Part shown: piece by piece, positions 48,201-56,973 of the stretch | Position numbering within the stretch: position 1 is the first letter of the stretch | Layout of the letters: the number at the start of each line of letters is the position of its first letter | Notes under the pieces: generated by a model | Seen by the model: only the letters and a program-made list of their open reading frames with translations | The model's database searches: none | Told to the model about the DNA's origin: nothing | Position numbers and translations under genes: made by a program | Assembly (NCBI GenBank): GCA_028749475.1 | Contig: JAQVWN010000006.1 | Location: 1 to 64,000 of the forward strand | Source: Thomasclavelia sp. | Lineage (GTDB): Bacteria; Bacillota_I; Bacilli_A; Erysipelotrichales; Coprobacillaceae | DNA length: 64,000 bases | Reading direction: 5' to 3'

Positions 48201-48349
48201 AGATGGCTCAAAAATATGATGTCGAATATCGAACTCATATCCAAAATAAAGGATGGGAAAACACTTGGCACAAAAATGGTGATGTTTCAGGAACAACAGG
48301 TAAAGGACTACGTTTAGAAGCAATTCAAGTTAGATTAGTAAAGAAATAA
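45236..48349 (+). CDS. Secreted N-acetylmuramoyl-L-alanine amidase with Big2 domain and ChW repeats
   Basis: 1037 residues from ATG at 45236 (GAAGGGAAG upstream; a GTG at 45227 is in frame). Signal peptide MRKFLSVLIVFMMVFSMHVNV. The amidase-2/PGRP domain (about 200-350) shows zinc ligands in VTIHNTGSTG and VRMHRDWSGKTCP and a middle His in VAYHAGDG. Two divergent ChW-like blocks follow, then a Big2 Ig-like domain (about 664-743, AIATVSDKGIVTGIKEGQ). From about 748 to the end come tandem ChW repeats (HVQNTGWQSYK ... GTTGKGLRLEAIQIEL). It cleaves the peptide from glycan strands; ChW repeats probably bind the cell surface or host ligands. Confidence 0.92.
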   Translation: MRKFLSVLIVFMMVFSMHVNVSANSDYDVIVNDPNADANQDLAEDLVTQQDQSTLDESKVPSAREVYSGYNRSGNYILRVNNNQIRNAYTRDGPIYVTSNERINPTWSNVNERVEVVNIGNELFSTKSVQTIYSQPFTAGGYFSTGKKLPVGSYKATKQVKNMVYITSDYGNGWISISNGNFAWGTTSIGGVNGVATYVKMIPASNTYTRPGNKMNPTFVTIHNTGSTGSGANARAHANLQYAGNSRQASWHFTVDNTQIWQSIPMNEVAYHAGDGSMQGNMNTIAIEICENSDGNYRQAEVNAAKLTAKILWMNNLPSNAVRMHRDWSGKTCPANMIKGTKNSMGWTNFCNLVASEYRKLGATPNHTSATQNHTGDSTGKASNAPTLKYSANNCITGWGGTVTEPNTAGSTGRSLDLYQLKLNLSNVNKSAYISGKVYERDKGWVEYENTNGVTVGTDGRPMTKINFAAYNINGYKLQYRVHSANVGWMNWVDAGNDAGSGNNTIQAVDFRLVADSSVEDNTPHIYYTSHTANVGWSGNRTAGQTAGSTSGSNDLQAFTIGFDNLTGVNLNAKVYDKTNGWTTYNNVTGSTTIGTTGKSLSLKAFKLSATGNVGENVYQYRAYIQGSGWTEWQNMLDASSQVGSESGNNILAIQANIIPIIHMTGVAFEKSSYDVEHTSSVATKLIYQPTNTTDSRAASYTSSNTAIATVSDKGIVTGIKEGQTTITAKVGSFTTSTTINVIKQTPVVNYTAHVSSVGWQGYKTSGYAGTTGQSKSVEAIKMKLSNTADYSGSISYQAYCQNKGWVTVGGDDGVSGTTGQSLRMEAMRVQLSGDIASAYDVYYRTHIQSFGWTDWAKDNEISGSMGYGYRLEAYEVKLVKKAGSLPGATTTKYHETLVAYSGHQQNVGNLAKVYDGSSLGQTGKSQRLEAIRLTLPKVYADKNLSGSIRYRVHVQNTGWQSYKTDGALAGTTGKGLRLEAIQIELTGEMAQKYDVEYRTHIQNKGWENTWHKNGDVSGTTGKGLRLEAIQVRLVKK

Positions 48350-48367
48350 TAAAGAAGGAGGGATTTG

Positions 48368-50395
48368 ATGAAAAAGATAATTTCATTAATAATTACATTA
48401 GTAATGTGTTGCAGTTTCATTAACCCTACCTATGCATCAACAAGTATTACATATTCAGGTCACCAACAAAATGTTGGTAACCTAAATGCAGTATCTGATG
48501 GCACTACTTTAGGTAAGACAGGGAAATCACTTCGTTTGGAAGCGATAAAGATTAATAATACTACTGGTATCTCAGGTAAAATTAGATATCGAGTTCATAT
48601 TCAAAATAAAGGAACTCAAGAGTATAAAGAAAACGGAGAGTTAGCTGGAACAACAGGTAAAGGACTTCGTTTAGAAGCACTTCAAATCTATTTAACAGGT
48701 AACTTAGGTTCTACATATGATGTTTATTATCGAACTCATATTCAAAATTATGGTTGGTTAAACTGGACAAGAGGAAAAGATGATAATTTATCTTGGTCTG
48801 GAAGTATTGGTCAATCATTACGAGTAGAAGCAGTTCAAATTACCCTTGTTAAAAGAGGTACTAAACCTGTTTCATCTTCACCAATATCCTCTACAAATCA
48901 AACACTAGTTGCAAAGCAAGTAGTATATTCAGGTCACCAACAAAATGTTGGTAATGTTTCTAATGTCTATGATGGTTCGGCTTGCGGGACAACAGGTAAA
49001 TCTTTAAGATTAGAAGGTATTAGAGTTAATAAATCAACAAAATTAACTGGCGTTGATGGAAACATCAATTACCGGGGACATGTTCAAAGTGTTGGTAATC
49101 AAGCTTATGTTAAAAATGGCGAATTAGCTGGTACAACCGGTAAGGGGCTTCGTCTAGAAGCCATTCAAATGTATTTATCAGGTGAATTAGCTAATGAATT
49201 TGATATATATTACCGAACGCATGTTTCAGGATATGGTTGGTTAGCATGGGTAAAAGGTAGTAATGATGATTCTTCATGGTCAGGTTCTAAAGGTTTATCT
49301 CAACAAATCGAATCTTACGAAGTTGAAGTTGTTACAAAAGGAAGTACCCCTTTAAGTACAATACCAACTAATAACAGTAATTATGGATTTATTGATAAAA
49401 ACAATATAGGTTCAATTTCATTTAGTGGTCGCCAAACTAATATTATAGGAGCTGATAGTAGTGGTATTATTGGTGACAAAACTAGTAATATGCAAGGATT
49501 AATCGCCTATAAAACTCAAGGTGCTATAAATGGAACTGTTCAAACTGAGGCTCATGTAAGTAGTAAAGGTTGGCTAGGTTATAAGAATGCTGGAACTTTT
49601 TCAGGTGATACAAGTAACACTTTACAAGCATTTAGAATTCAACTAACTGGTGATCTTGCCAAGGTCAAAGATGTCTATTATCGAGCTTATAACTCTAAAT
49701 ATGGTTGGATGCAATGGACTAAAAATGGAGAAGCTGCTGGTAGTACTGGATATTCTGAAAACCTTAAAGCAATTCAAGTAGTAATGGTAAATAAAGGAGT
49801 TAGTCAGCCAACTAATGATTCTAATACTTCAATAGCTTTTGAAGCAGCACCTTCATATGTTGGTAAAGTAATGATTATGCATTCTCCAACTACCACTGTT
49901 GAAAAAATGGTTAAACAATTTAATTCCAAAGGAAAACAATATCCAAGTGCCCTTGCTAGTAAAGGGGCTAGTAATATCCAAACATTTGCTCAAATCTGCT
50001 ATGATGAAGCAAGCAAAGAAGGAGTAGATCCAGCTGTTCTATTTGCCCAAATAATGGAAGAAACTGGATATCTTCAATATGGTGGTGATGTAAAAGTTAC
50101 TCAATGTAATTTTGGTGGCTTGGGAGCTACTGGTGGTGGAAATCCCGGGCTTACATTCTCTAATGTTAGAACTGGCATCAGAGCTCAAGTTCAACATCTG
50201 CAAGCTTACGCTACAGTTAATACTAAATTAAAACAAACTTGTGTTGATCCTCGTTATAATTATGTAAAAAGAGGATCTGCTCCATGTGTTGAATGGTTAG
50301 GTATCCCTGATAATCCTTATGGTGGCGGATGGGCTGCTGGCAAAAACTATGGTGCCAAAATTATAAATATTATGAATGAAATGAGTACAAGATAA
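48368..50395 (+). CDS. Secreted endo-beta-N-acetylglucosaminidase with ChW repeats
   Basis: 675 residues from ATG at 48368 (AAGGAGGG upstream). Signal peptide MKKIISLIITLVMCCSFINP. ChW repeats fill about 25-485 (HIQNKGTQEYKENGELAGTTG and similar). The C-terminal glucosaminidase (lysozyme-like) domain, about 505-675, has NIQTFAQICYDEASKEGVDP, LFAQIMEETGYLQYGGDV with the probable catalytic Glu, and NFGGLGATGGG. The product is a peptidoglycan hydrolase. It starts 18 bases after the amidase stop, so the two wall hydrolases form one operon with complementary bond specificity. Confidence 0.9.
   Translation: MKKIISLIITLVMCCSFINPTYASTSITYSGHQQNVGNLNAVSDGTTLGKTGKSLRLEAIKINNTTGISGKIRYRVHIQNKGTQEYKENGELAGTTGKGLRLEALQIYLTGNLGSTYDVYYRTHIQNYGWLNWTRGKDDNLSWSGSIGQSLRVEAVQITLVKRGTKPVSSSPISSTNQTLVAKQVVYSGHQQNVGNVSNVYDGSACGTTGKSLRLEGIRVNKSTKLTGVDGNINYRGHVQSVGNQAYVKNGELAGTTGKGLRLEAIQMYLSGELANEFDIYYRTHVSGYGWLAWVKGSNDDSSWSGSKGLSQQIESYEVEVVTKGSTPLSTIPTNNSNYGFIDKNNIGSISFSGRQTNIIGADSSGIIGDKTSNMQGLIAYKTQGAINGTVQTEAHVSSKGWLGYKNAGTFSGDTSNTLQAFRIQLTGDLAKVKDVYYRAYNSKYGWMQWTKNGEAAGSTGYSENLKAIQVVMVNKGVSQPTNDSNTSIAFEAAPSYVGKVMIMHSPTTTVEKMVKQFNSKGKQYPSALASKGASNIQTFAQICYDEASKEGVDPAVLFAQIMEETGYLQYGGDVKVTQCNFGGLGATGGGNPGLTFSNVRTGIRAQVQHLQAYATVNTKLKQTCVDPRYNYVKRGSAPCVEWLGIPDNPYGGGWAAGKNYGAKIINIMNEMSTR
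48451..48480 (+). repeat. Exact 30-bp repeat within ChW coding sequence (copy 1)
   Basis: Identical to 48925-48954; both encode YSGHQQNVGN. A close variant lies near 47937 in the upstream amidase gene. Such near-identical ChW codons could support recombination within and between these genes. Confidence 0.8.
48925..48954 (+). repeat. Exact 30-bp repeat within ChW coding sequence (copy 2)
   Basis: Direct repeat of 48451-48480, 474 bases downstream in the same gene (a multiple of three, so deletion between copies keeps the frame). Confidence 0.8.
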
Positions 50396-50400
50396 AAATC

Positions 50401-50439
50401 AAGAATTATCATTTTAAATGAATGATAATTCTTTTTTAT
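50401..50439 (+). terminator. Terminator of the amidase-glucosaminidase operon
   Basis: A 13-bp stem AAGAATTATCATT / AATGATAATTCTT with a 7-base loop and T run. Confidence 0.85.
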
Positions 50440-50559
50440 TTATTATTTGTACATTTATACTTATCGGGGTTAAGATAATAGTAACTAGTTTGGTTTGTTT
50501 GGTTTAACCTAATAGTGAAAAATAAAAAGGATGAACAAAAAATACTGTGAGAAAGGAAG

Positions 50560-50622
50560 ATAATCTAGTGGGCGGACTAGATTATTAAAATAATTACTTC
50601 ACTACACTACAAAAGTAATTAA
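50560..50622. other. Two consecutive inverted repeats in the leader of the AraC gene
   Basis: First, a perfect 10-bp stem ATAATCTAGT / ACTAGATTAT with loop GGGCGG (50560-50585). Second, TAATTACTT / AAGTAATTA with a 13-base loop (50590-50622 approximately). Neither has a T run. They may be an RNA structure or operator of the AraC regulator gene. Confidence 0.4.
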
Positions 50623-50702
50623 CCATTTTTACGTCCAGTTTTTTAGCTACAAAATTGTCCAATACACAGTCTTTTGTGAATGTTCATGAAAGGAAAAGTA
50701 TA

Positions 50703-51563
50703 GTGGGAAAGTATAAGTATGAAAGAATTATTGATGATGATAATTTACCAACTAAATTACATTACTTTAATTATAAAAATAATAATACAATACATCGAGT
50801 AGAGTTACACTGGCATCGCAGTGTTGAAATTATAGTTCCAATTAAAGGTACTAGTATTTTATGGTTAAGTGGAGAAGAAATAGAACTCAATAGTGAAAGA
50901 GTCTACATAGTTAATTCATGTGAATTCCATAGCGTTACACTGCGGGATACAGATGTTGTATATGAAGGATACGCTATTCAAATAAATTATGAGTATTTAA
51001 AAAGTTGTTTTAGTGATATTGATAATATTTCATTTAATCAACCAAGTAAAAATGTATCTAAATTATTAAAAGAAAAAGTCCTGTCAATAGCTAGTATGTA
51101 TAAAAAAGGAAACACTTTTGATCATATTAAACTATTAAGTTATATTCAAATGTTGGTATTTTTGTTGTTTGATAACTTAAGTACTACTAGAATAAAAGAA
51201 TTGAAGGATTATACTAAGGTTCAAGGAACAATAATTGATGTAGTTAGATATCTCGAAAACAATTATCAGGATGATATAGTGATATCTAGACTCGCTTTAA
51301 AGTTCAACATATCTGAAGGATACCTAGCAAGACAATTTAAATACTATCTAGGATTAACGATTAAAGAATATTTAATCAATGTTCGTTTATCAGCAGCAAC
51401 AAAACAAGTATTGAATACTAATGATAAACTATTTGATATCGCTATTAATAATGGATTTCCTAATATTCAATCTTTTAATATTCACTTTAAAAGGAAATAT
51501 AATGTAACCCCTACAAAGTATCGAGAAATGTCAAAAAATCACAAATGTTTAGTTAAAAAGTAA
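50703..51563 (+). CDS. AraC family transcriptional regulator
   Basis: 286 residues from GTG at 50703 (AAAGGA about 8 bases upstream); a TTG at 50655 would add 16 residues. The N-terminal cupin-like sensing region (about 20-130) begins HRVELHWHRSVEIIVPIKG, with metal- or sugar-pocket-like His pairs. The C-terminal double helix-turn-helix (about 185-280) reads DDIVISRLALKFNISEGYLARQFKYYLG and FDIAINNGFPNIQSFNIHFKRKYNVTPTKYR. It precedes the secreted double-esterase gene in the same direction and is its likely activator, perhaps responding to a released sugar. Confidence 0.92.
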   Translation: MGKYKYERIIDDDNLPTKLHYFNYKNNNTIHRVELHWHRSVEIIVPIKGTSILWLSGEEIELNSERVYIVNSCEFHSVTLRDTDVVYEGYAIQINYEYLKSCFSDIDNISFNQPSKNVSKLLKEKVLSIASMYKKGNTFDHIKLLSYIQMLVFLLFDNLSTTRIKELKDYTKVQGTIIDVVRYLENNYQDDIVISRLALKFNISEGYLARQFKYYLGLTIKEYLINVRLSAATKQVLNTNDKLFDIAINNGFPNIQSFNIHFKRKYNVTPTKYREMSKNHKCLVKK

Positions 51564-51587
51564 CCATTGTTTATCTTAGGGATGTTC

Positions 51588-51593
51588 TATAAT
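51588..51593 (+). promoter_or_regulatory. -10 element of the double-esterase gene
   Basis: TATAAT, 46 bases before the start codon and inside a small AT dyad. The -35 is weak, which would fit activator dependence. Confidence 0.45.
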
Positions 51594-51639
51594 TTATTAT
51601 AGATACAAGGAGACATCCTTGAGAAAGTGAGAAAGGAAA

Positions 51640-54633
51640 ATGCGAAAATTTAAAAGGTTTTTTGGTGCTTTTTTGACTGTTGCTATGATCTTGGGTATCA
51701 CTACTGCTCGAGTAACTAATGTTAGTGCAGACGTTAGTGCAACTGGAACTCAAAAAGCGTATGTCGTAGGTGATGACTGGGGTTGTGGAGTCACTAAGAC
51801 AGTAATCACCCTTGATAAAACTATTGATACTAGTTCTATTACGGGTAGTGATTTTTCGGTAGTTGAAACAAAAGAGGGAACAGACACAACTCGTGATGTT
51901 TTAGCTGCTTATACTTCCGATGCAAGCGGAAATAAGGTAGCTAAAGATTCCAACATAATTACTATTGAAATGAGTATTGATCCTTCAACAGGATCACCAA
52001 TTGTTTGGAATCAAATAGTTTTTAGAAATAACTGGGCAACTAGTTATAAATTAGATGTTCAATTAAATTCAGGAGAAACTCTAATTTCTGGAACTGAATC
52101 AATTACTTCATTATCAATTAAACAAGATATTGATGTTGCAGGTAATGATTTAATTTGTCCACAATTAGATAAGTTCAAAAGATTTTCTCCAACAGGAACA
52201 GTCTTTACTGGATCTGATGGAACAACTGTAACTTATGCTTTATATTCTCCAACAACTGATAATCATTCAAACTCTTTAGTTGTTTGGAATCATGGTGCAG
52301 GAGAATATGGAAATGATGTTCGAATTGATCTATTAGCTAATCAAGTAACTGCTTTAGCTGATGATGAATTCCAAAATACAATGGATGGGGCCTATATATT
52401 AGTGCCTCAAAGAAATTATCAAACTACTACTCAAACAGTTACTGAATGTATTCAAGCAGTGGCTAATGGAAATACTGATATCGATAATAATCGAGTAATT
52501 GTTGGTGGATGTTCGGCTGGTGGTAGAGCTACAATGGATTTGATTCTAGCTCATCCAGAATTATATGCTGCAGCTTATCCTATTTGTCCAGCTACTCAAA
52601 GTGCTAATGTAACTGATGCTCAAATTGAATCATTAAAGGATTTACCAATTTGGTTTATTCATGCATCAAATGATCCAACAGTAGCTTACTCAACTACTAC
52701 TCAAGCTTTAGTTACAAGATTAGAAGCAGCTGGTAATACAAATGTTCATACATCAATTTTTGCCGATGTTCATGATACTACAGGAAGATTTGATGATAGT
52801 AATGGTGATCCATATCAATATAATGGACACTGGTCATGGACATACTTTGATAACAATGAATGTAATGACCCTAATGGTGTAAATTGTTGGGAATGGATGG
52901 CTAATCAAACTAGAGTTAATCAAATTAATGCAACTGGAACTCAAAAAGCTTATGTTGTAGGTGATGACTGGGGACCTGCAGTTACTAAAACAGTTTTAAC
53001 TCTTGATAAAGTTATTGATGCTGATACTGTAGATGCTTCAAACTTCAAAGTTACTGAAGAAAAACAAGCTACAACTAACTGGTCAACAGGAGAAATCGGT
53101 ATTGTGAATAATGCCAGAAAAGTAACAAAAGCTTATACTTCTGATGCTTCTGGAAATAAAACAACTGATAATTCAAGATACGTTACAATTGAAATGTATG
53201 TATCTCCTAGTGATGGTTCACCATTTATTTATAACTTAAATACTGGTAAAAATAGTTGGTGTAATCCTTATAAACTACATGTATCTTTAGCTAAAGGTGC
53301 CAACATGAAAGCCAGTGATCAAACTATTAGTAATTTAAATGTCACTGCAGAAATTGATGTAGCTGGTGATGGCAAGATTTGCCCACAAGCTCAAAAATTT
53401 ACTAATCAATCATATAAAGCATCTGATGGTACAAACTATTCTTATGCAGAATACACTCCTGCAACAGATAGTAAAAAGAATGCTTTAGTTATTTGGTTAC
53501 ATGGAGCTGGTGAAGGTGGTAGTGATCCTTCGATTGATTACCTAGGAAATGAAGTAACAGCTTTGACTGAAAAACAATTCCAAAGTCAATTTGGTGGAGC
53601 TTACGTTATTACTCCTCAATCTCCAACAATGTGGATGGATGATGGTACAGGTGCTTATCAAAATGGTGATAAAGGTTCTTGTTATGCTGATAGTTTATAT
53701 GAAATGATTCAAGCATATGTTTCATCTAACCCTGATGTTGATCCAAATCGTATAATCATTGGAGGATGCTCTAATGGTGGTTATATGACAATGGAAATGA
53801 TAATAAAACATCCTGATTACTTTGCAGCTGCATTCCCTATTTGTGAAGCATATCAAGATCAATATATTACAAATGATCAAATTAAATCATTAAAGAAAAT
53901 GCCAATTTGGTTTACTTATGCTAAAAATGATCCAACAGTAGATCCAACTAAAACTGCTATCCCAACAATTAAGAGATTAAAAGCAGCTGGAAATACAAAA
54001 GTTCATGTTTCAGAATTTGCTGATGTACATGATACTACTGGAAGATTCTTCTTAGATTCAAATGGTAGCTTAACGGCAACTGATACAGGAAATCCTTATC
54101 AATATAGTGGTCATTGGTCATGGACATACTTTGACAACAATCAATGTTATGACACAAATGGTACTAACGAATGGGCATGGTTAGCTAAACAATATAACAA
54201 CCGTAATAACCCTGATGTTACATATTCAACACATGTTCAAAACATTGGTTGGACAAATGATGCAAGTGATGGAACTGTTTCAGGAACTGTTGGGCAATCT
54301 AAACGTTTAGAAGCAATTCAAATTAATTGTCCAAAGAGTGGAGAAGATTCTGATCTAAGTGGCAAGATTACTTACCGTGTTCACGTTCAAAATATTGGAT
54401 GGCAAGGTTGGAAAGAAAACGGAGAAACAGCTGGAACAACAGGACGTTCACTTCGTTTAGAAGCTATAGAGATCAAACTTACTGGCGATATGGCTCAAAA
54501 GTATAATGTTAGATATCGTGTTCATGTTCAAAATATTGGATGGCAAGATTGGAAGACTAATGGTTCCCTTGCTGGAACAACAGGACGTTCACTTCGTGTA
54601 GAAGCTATTCAAATTGAATTAGTGGAAAAATAA
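51640..54633 (+). CDS. Secreted tandem-duplicated esterase (EstA-like) with three ChW repeats
   Basis: 997 residues. Signal peptide to about 32. Two homologous units of about 420 residues each: an Ig-like N-terminal part (GTQKAYVVGDDWG near 38 and again near 433) and an alpha/beta-hydrolase part. The nucleophile elbows are GGCSAGG (Ser about 292) and GGCSNGG (Ser about 711), Asp is in NDPTVAYS / NDPTVDPT, and His is in FADVHDTTGRF (about 378 and 797); the spacing is about 419 in each case. The C-terminal about 125 residues hold three ChW repeats (HVQNIGWQGWKENG...). It resembles carbohydrate or phenolic-acid esterases; the substrate is unknown. The first unit may hold its own specificity. Confidence 0.88.
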   Translation: MRKFKRFFGAFLTVAMILGITTARVTNVSADVSATGTQKAYVVGDDWGCGVTKTVITLDKTIDTSSITGSDFSVVETKEGTDTTRDVLAAYTSDASGNKVAKDSNIITIEMSIDPSTGSPIVWNQIVFRNNWATSYKLDVQLNSGETLISGTESITSLSIKQDIDVAGNDLICPQLDKFKRFSPTGTVFTGSDGTTVTYALYSPTTDNHSNSLVVWNHGAGEYGNDVRIDLLANQVTALADDEFQNTMDGAYILVPQRNYQTTTQTVTECIQAVANGNTDIDNNRVIVGGCSAGGRATMDLILAHPELYAAAYPICPATQSANVTDAQIESLKDLPIWFIHASNDPTVAYSTTTQALVTRLEAAGNTNVHTSIFADVHDTTGRFDDSNGDPYQYNGHWSWTYFDNNECNDPNGVNCWEWMANQTRVNQINATGTQKAYVVGDDWGPAVTKTVLTLDKVIDADTVDASNFKVTEEKQATTNWSTGEIGIVNNARKVTKAYTSDASGNKTTDNSRYVTIEMYVSPSDGSPFIYNLNTGKNSWCNPYKLHVSLAKGANMKASDQTISNLNVTAEIDVAGDGKICPQAQKFTNQSYKASDGTNYSYAEYTPATDSKKNALVIWLHGAGEGGSDPSIDYLGNEVTALTEKQFQSQFGGAYVITPQSPTMWMDDGTGAYQNGDKGSCYADSLYEMIQAYVSSNPDVDPNRIIIGGCSNGGYMTMEMIIKHPDYFAAAFPICEAYQDQYITNDQIKSLKKMPIWFTYAKNDPTVDPTKTAIPTIKRLKAAGNTKVHVSEFADVHDTTGRFFLDSNGSLTATDTGNPYQYSGHWSWTYFDNNQCYDTNGTNEWAWLAKQYNNRNNPDVTYSTHVQNIGWTNDASDGTVSGTVGQSKRLEAIQINCPKSGEDSDLSGKITYRVHVQNIGWQGWKENGETAGTTGRSLRLEAIEIKLTGDMAQKYNVRYRVHVQNIGWQDWKTNGSLAGTTGRSLRVEAIQIELVEK

Positions 54634-54668
54634 ACTAATTTATAGTGTTTTAATCACAATTAAATAAT

Positions 54669-54702
54669 AAAATTATCACTTCAAATGAAGTGATAATTTT
54701 TT
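54669..54702 (+). terminator. Terminator of the double-esterase gene
   Basis: A 13-bp stem AAAATTATCACTT / AAGTGATAATTTT, loop CAAATG and T run. Confidence 0.85.
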
Positions 54703-54778
54703 GTATAGATAATTATACATTTATCTTTAATTTTAAAATAATCCTCTTATAATGTTGAATATAGGGATGAGGGAATTT

Positions 54779-56209
54779 ATGAAAAGAAGATTAACAAAAC
54801 AAGGTAAGATTTTAATTGTCGTAGTAGTTGCAGCTTTAATAATTGGTGTAGGGGCATATTTTATGTTCTTTAGAGATACTTGCCCAATCAATTATAAGAA
54901 CGATAATCCAACTATTGAAATAAATAGTAAGTTCAATTATAAAAAGAATATTGAATCAGTTGATAATGGCTCAATCAAAGATGTAACTTGTAATGCGTCT
55001 AAACTTAAAACAAACAAACTAGGGAAATATGATATTGAATATAAATATGATGGTAGTACCTATAAACAAACTATTGAAGTAGTAGATACTAAAAAGCCAA
55101 CATTTAAAGTCTCAAATAAAGATGTTGATTTAGGAATGAAAATAACTCCTAAATACTTTGTAAGTGATGTTAAAGACGCTACTAAAGTAAGTTTCTCTTT
55201 TAAAGAAGATTATTCTTTTAAGAAAAAAGGAAAAGTAAAGGTAACTATTGTTGGAACTGATGAAGGTGGTAATAAAACATCAAAGAATTGTGTAGTTACA
55301 GTTCTATCTAAAGATACTACTAAACCAGTAATATCTAATTTAGCAGACAAACAAGTATTATTAAATTCTAAATCAGATTTAACTACTGGCGTTACAGTCA
55401 CAGATAATCGTGATCCAAATCCAACTTTAACTTATAATAAAAAACAAATTAACTTAAAGAAACTTGGAACATATAAAGTTACTTACAAAGCAACTGATCG
55501 TTCTGGTAACCAAACAACAGCTACTAGGAAGATAGAAGTAGTTGAAAAACTTAAAGAAATTGGAACTGATAAACAATCAAATGAAAAAATAGTATATCTA
55601 ACATTTGATGATGGACCTTCTCAAAACACTAAAGCTATTTTAGATATCTTAGCTAAATATAATTGTAAAGCAACATTCTTCGTAACTGGAACTAATCAAA
55701 AATGTAATGGTTATATCAAAGAAGCTTATGATGCTGGTCATACAATTGGTCTTCATACATATACTCATGATTATGCAAAAGTATATGCTTCTAGTGAAGC
55801 GTATTTCCAAGATCTTCAACAAGTGTCTGATATGGTTAAATCAATAACTGGTCATACTTCTCATTATGTTAGATTCCCTGGTGGAGCCAGTAATACTGTT
55901 TCAAGACATTATTGTGCAGGAATTATGAAAACCACATCTACTCAATTAATAGAGCGTGGATATCAATATTATGATTGGAACGTCAGCAGTGAAGATGCTA
56001 GTGGAAATAATGTAGCGACAAGTAGACTTATTGCCGCTAGTACATCATCTACTCAAAATAATATCGTTATTTTATGTCATGACTCTCAAGCTAAAAAAAC
56101 AACAGTCGAAGCTTTACCAACAATCATTGAACATTACCAAAAACTTGGTTATAAATTTAAAGGAATTGATGATGATAGTTTCTATGTTCATCAACATATA
56201 AATAACTAA
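54779..56209 (+). CDS. Membrane-anchored polysaccharide deacetylase with Ig-like (DUF5011) domains
   Basis: 476 residues from ATG at 54779 (GAGGG 6 bases upstream; in-frame ATGs at 54752 and 54767 lie before it). An N-terminal membrane anchor (about 10-32) is followed by Ig-like repeats (about 40-260; KPTFKVSNKDVDLGMKITPK, TDRSGNQTTATRKIEV). The NodB domain (about 269-470) has LTFDDGPS (motif 1), TIGLHTYTHDYA (zinc His-x3-His, motif 2), RFPGGASN (motif 3), DWNVSSEDA (motif 4) and ILCHDS (motif 5). It probably deacetylates peptidoglycan or another surface glycan, which can confer lysozyme resistance. Confidence 0.93.
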   Translation: MKRRLTKQGKILIVVVVAALIIGVGAYFMFFRDTCPINYKNDNPTIEINSKFNYKKNIESVDNGSIKDVTCNASKLKTNKLGKYDIEYKYDGSTYKQTIEVVDTKKPTFKVSNKDVDLGMKITPKYFVSDVKDATKVSFSFKEDYSFKKKGKVKVTIVGTDEGGNKTSKNCVVTVLSKDTTKPVISNLADKQVLLNSKSDLTTGVTVTDNRDPNPTLTYNKKQINLKKLGTYKVTYKATDRSGNQTTATRKIEVVEKLKEIGTDKQSNEKIVYLTFDDGPSQNTKAILDILAKYNCKATFFVTGTNQKCNGYIKEAYDAGHTIGLHTYTHDYAKVYASSEAYFQDLQQVSDMVKSITGHTSHYVRFPGGASNTVSRHYCAGIMKTTSTQLIERGYQYYDWNVSSEDASGNNVATSRLIAASTSSTQNNIVILCHDSQAKKTTVEALPTIIEHYQKLGYKFKGIDDDSFYVHQHINN

Positions 56210-56242
56210 ATTAATCCTCATTTTAAATCATTATGATGATTA

Positions 56243-56275
56243 GTAAAAACGATACTAATTGGTATCGTTTTTACT
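56243..56275 (+). terminator. Terminator of the deacetylase gene
   Basis: A 13-bp stem GTAAAAACGATAC / GTATCGTTTTTAC with a 6-base loop. Confidence 0.8.
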
Positions 56276-56370
56276 TGGAAAAATGTCATAAAATTAATAA
56301 AAAAAATTATCTTATTTTATCTAGGATTTTGGATATCTTTAGTATATAATGGTGCAAATGAGGTGATTTC

Positions 56371-56973
56371 ATGAAAACAGTTTTAGTAGATGAAAGTGAA
56401 CTAGATTTAGTAGCTAACAAATTAGCGACTGAAGAATGTGTCGCTTTTCCTACTGAAACTGTTTTTGGTTTAGGGGTGAAATACGGTAGTAAAAAAGCTT
56501 TAGATAAACTTTATAAAGTTAAAAATAGAGATTTGTCTAAAGCCATTACTTTAATGCTTGCAAGTAAAAAAGATATAAGTAAATATGCTTATGTAAATAA
56601 TCAAGCTTTGAAGATAATTGATGCCTTTATGCCTGGAGAGATAACCCTTATTTTGAAAAAGAAAGATGTTGAGGACTATGTAACCTCGGGACTGCCAACA
56701 ATAGGAATAAGAATTCCTAATTATGAATTCTTATTAAAACTTATTAATAAGACAGGACCATTAATGGTTACTTCAGCCAATTTTTCTGGAGAGACTAGTT
56801 TAGATGATTATCATGATGTTTATAAAACCTTTAATACATTAATACCAATGATAGTAAAAGGTAAAGTGGTAAGTCATCAACCAAGTACTGTTGTGGATGT
56901 CACTAAAGAAAAAATCGAAATACTTCGTGAGGGTAGTATTTCCAAAGAAAAAATAATGGAGGTAATAGGATGA
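56371..56973 (+). CDS. L-threonylcarbamoyladenylate synthase (Sua5/YciO/YrdC family)
   Basis: 200 residues. Makes threonylcarbamoyl-AMP for the t6A modification of ANN-decoding tRNAs. The YrdC core shows CVAFPTETVFGLGVKYGS, YKVKNRDLSKAITLML, LPTIGIRIPNYEF, and PLMVTSANFSGE (S-A-N-x-S-G motif). The short C-terminal extension means it lacks the extra Sua5 domain. The AGGTGAT site precedes the ATG. It overlaps rpiB by 4 bases and starts a housekeeping operon that may extend through atp genes. Confidence 0.93.
   Translation: MKTVLVDESELDLVANKLATEECVAFPTETVFGLGVKYGSKKALDKLYKVKNRDLSKAITLMLASKKDISKYAYVNNQALKIIDAFMPGEITLILKKKDVEDYVTSGLPTIGIRIPNYEFLLKLINKTGPLMVTSANFSGETSLDDYHDVYKTFNTLIPMIVKGKVVSHQPSTVVDVTKEKIEILREGSISKEKIMEVIG

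Noticed and set aside
48365-50395. ChW direct repeats as a CRISPR array
   Set aside because: Repeats are in-frame coding units of irregular spacing with conserved protein motif, not short palindromic repeats with equal spacers.
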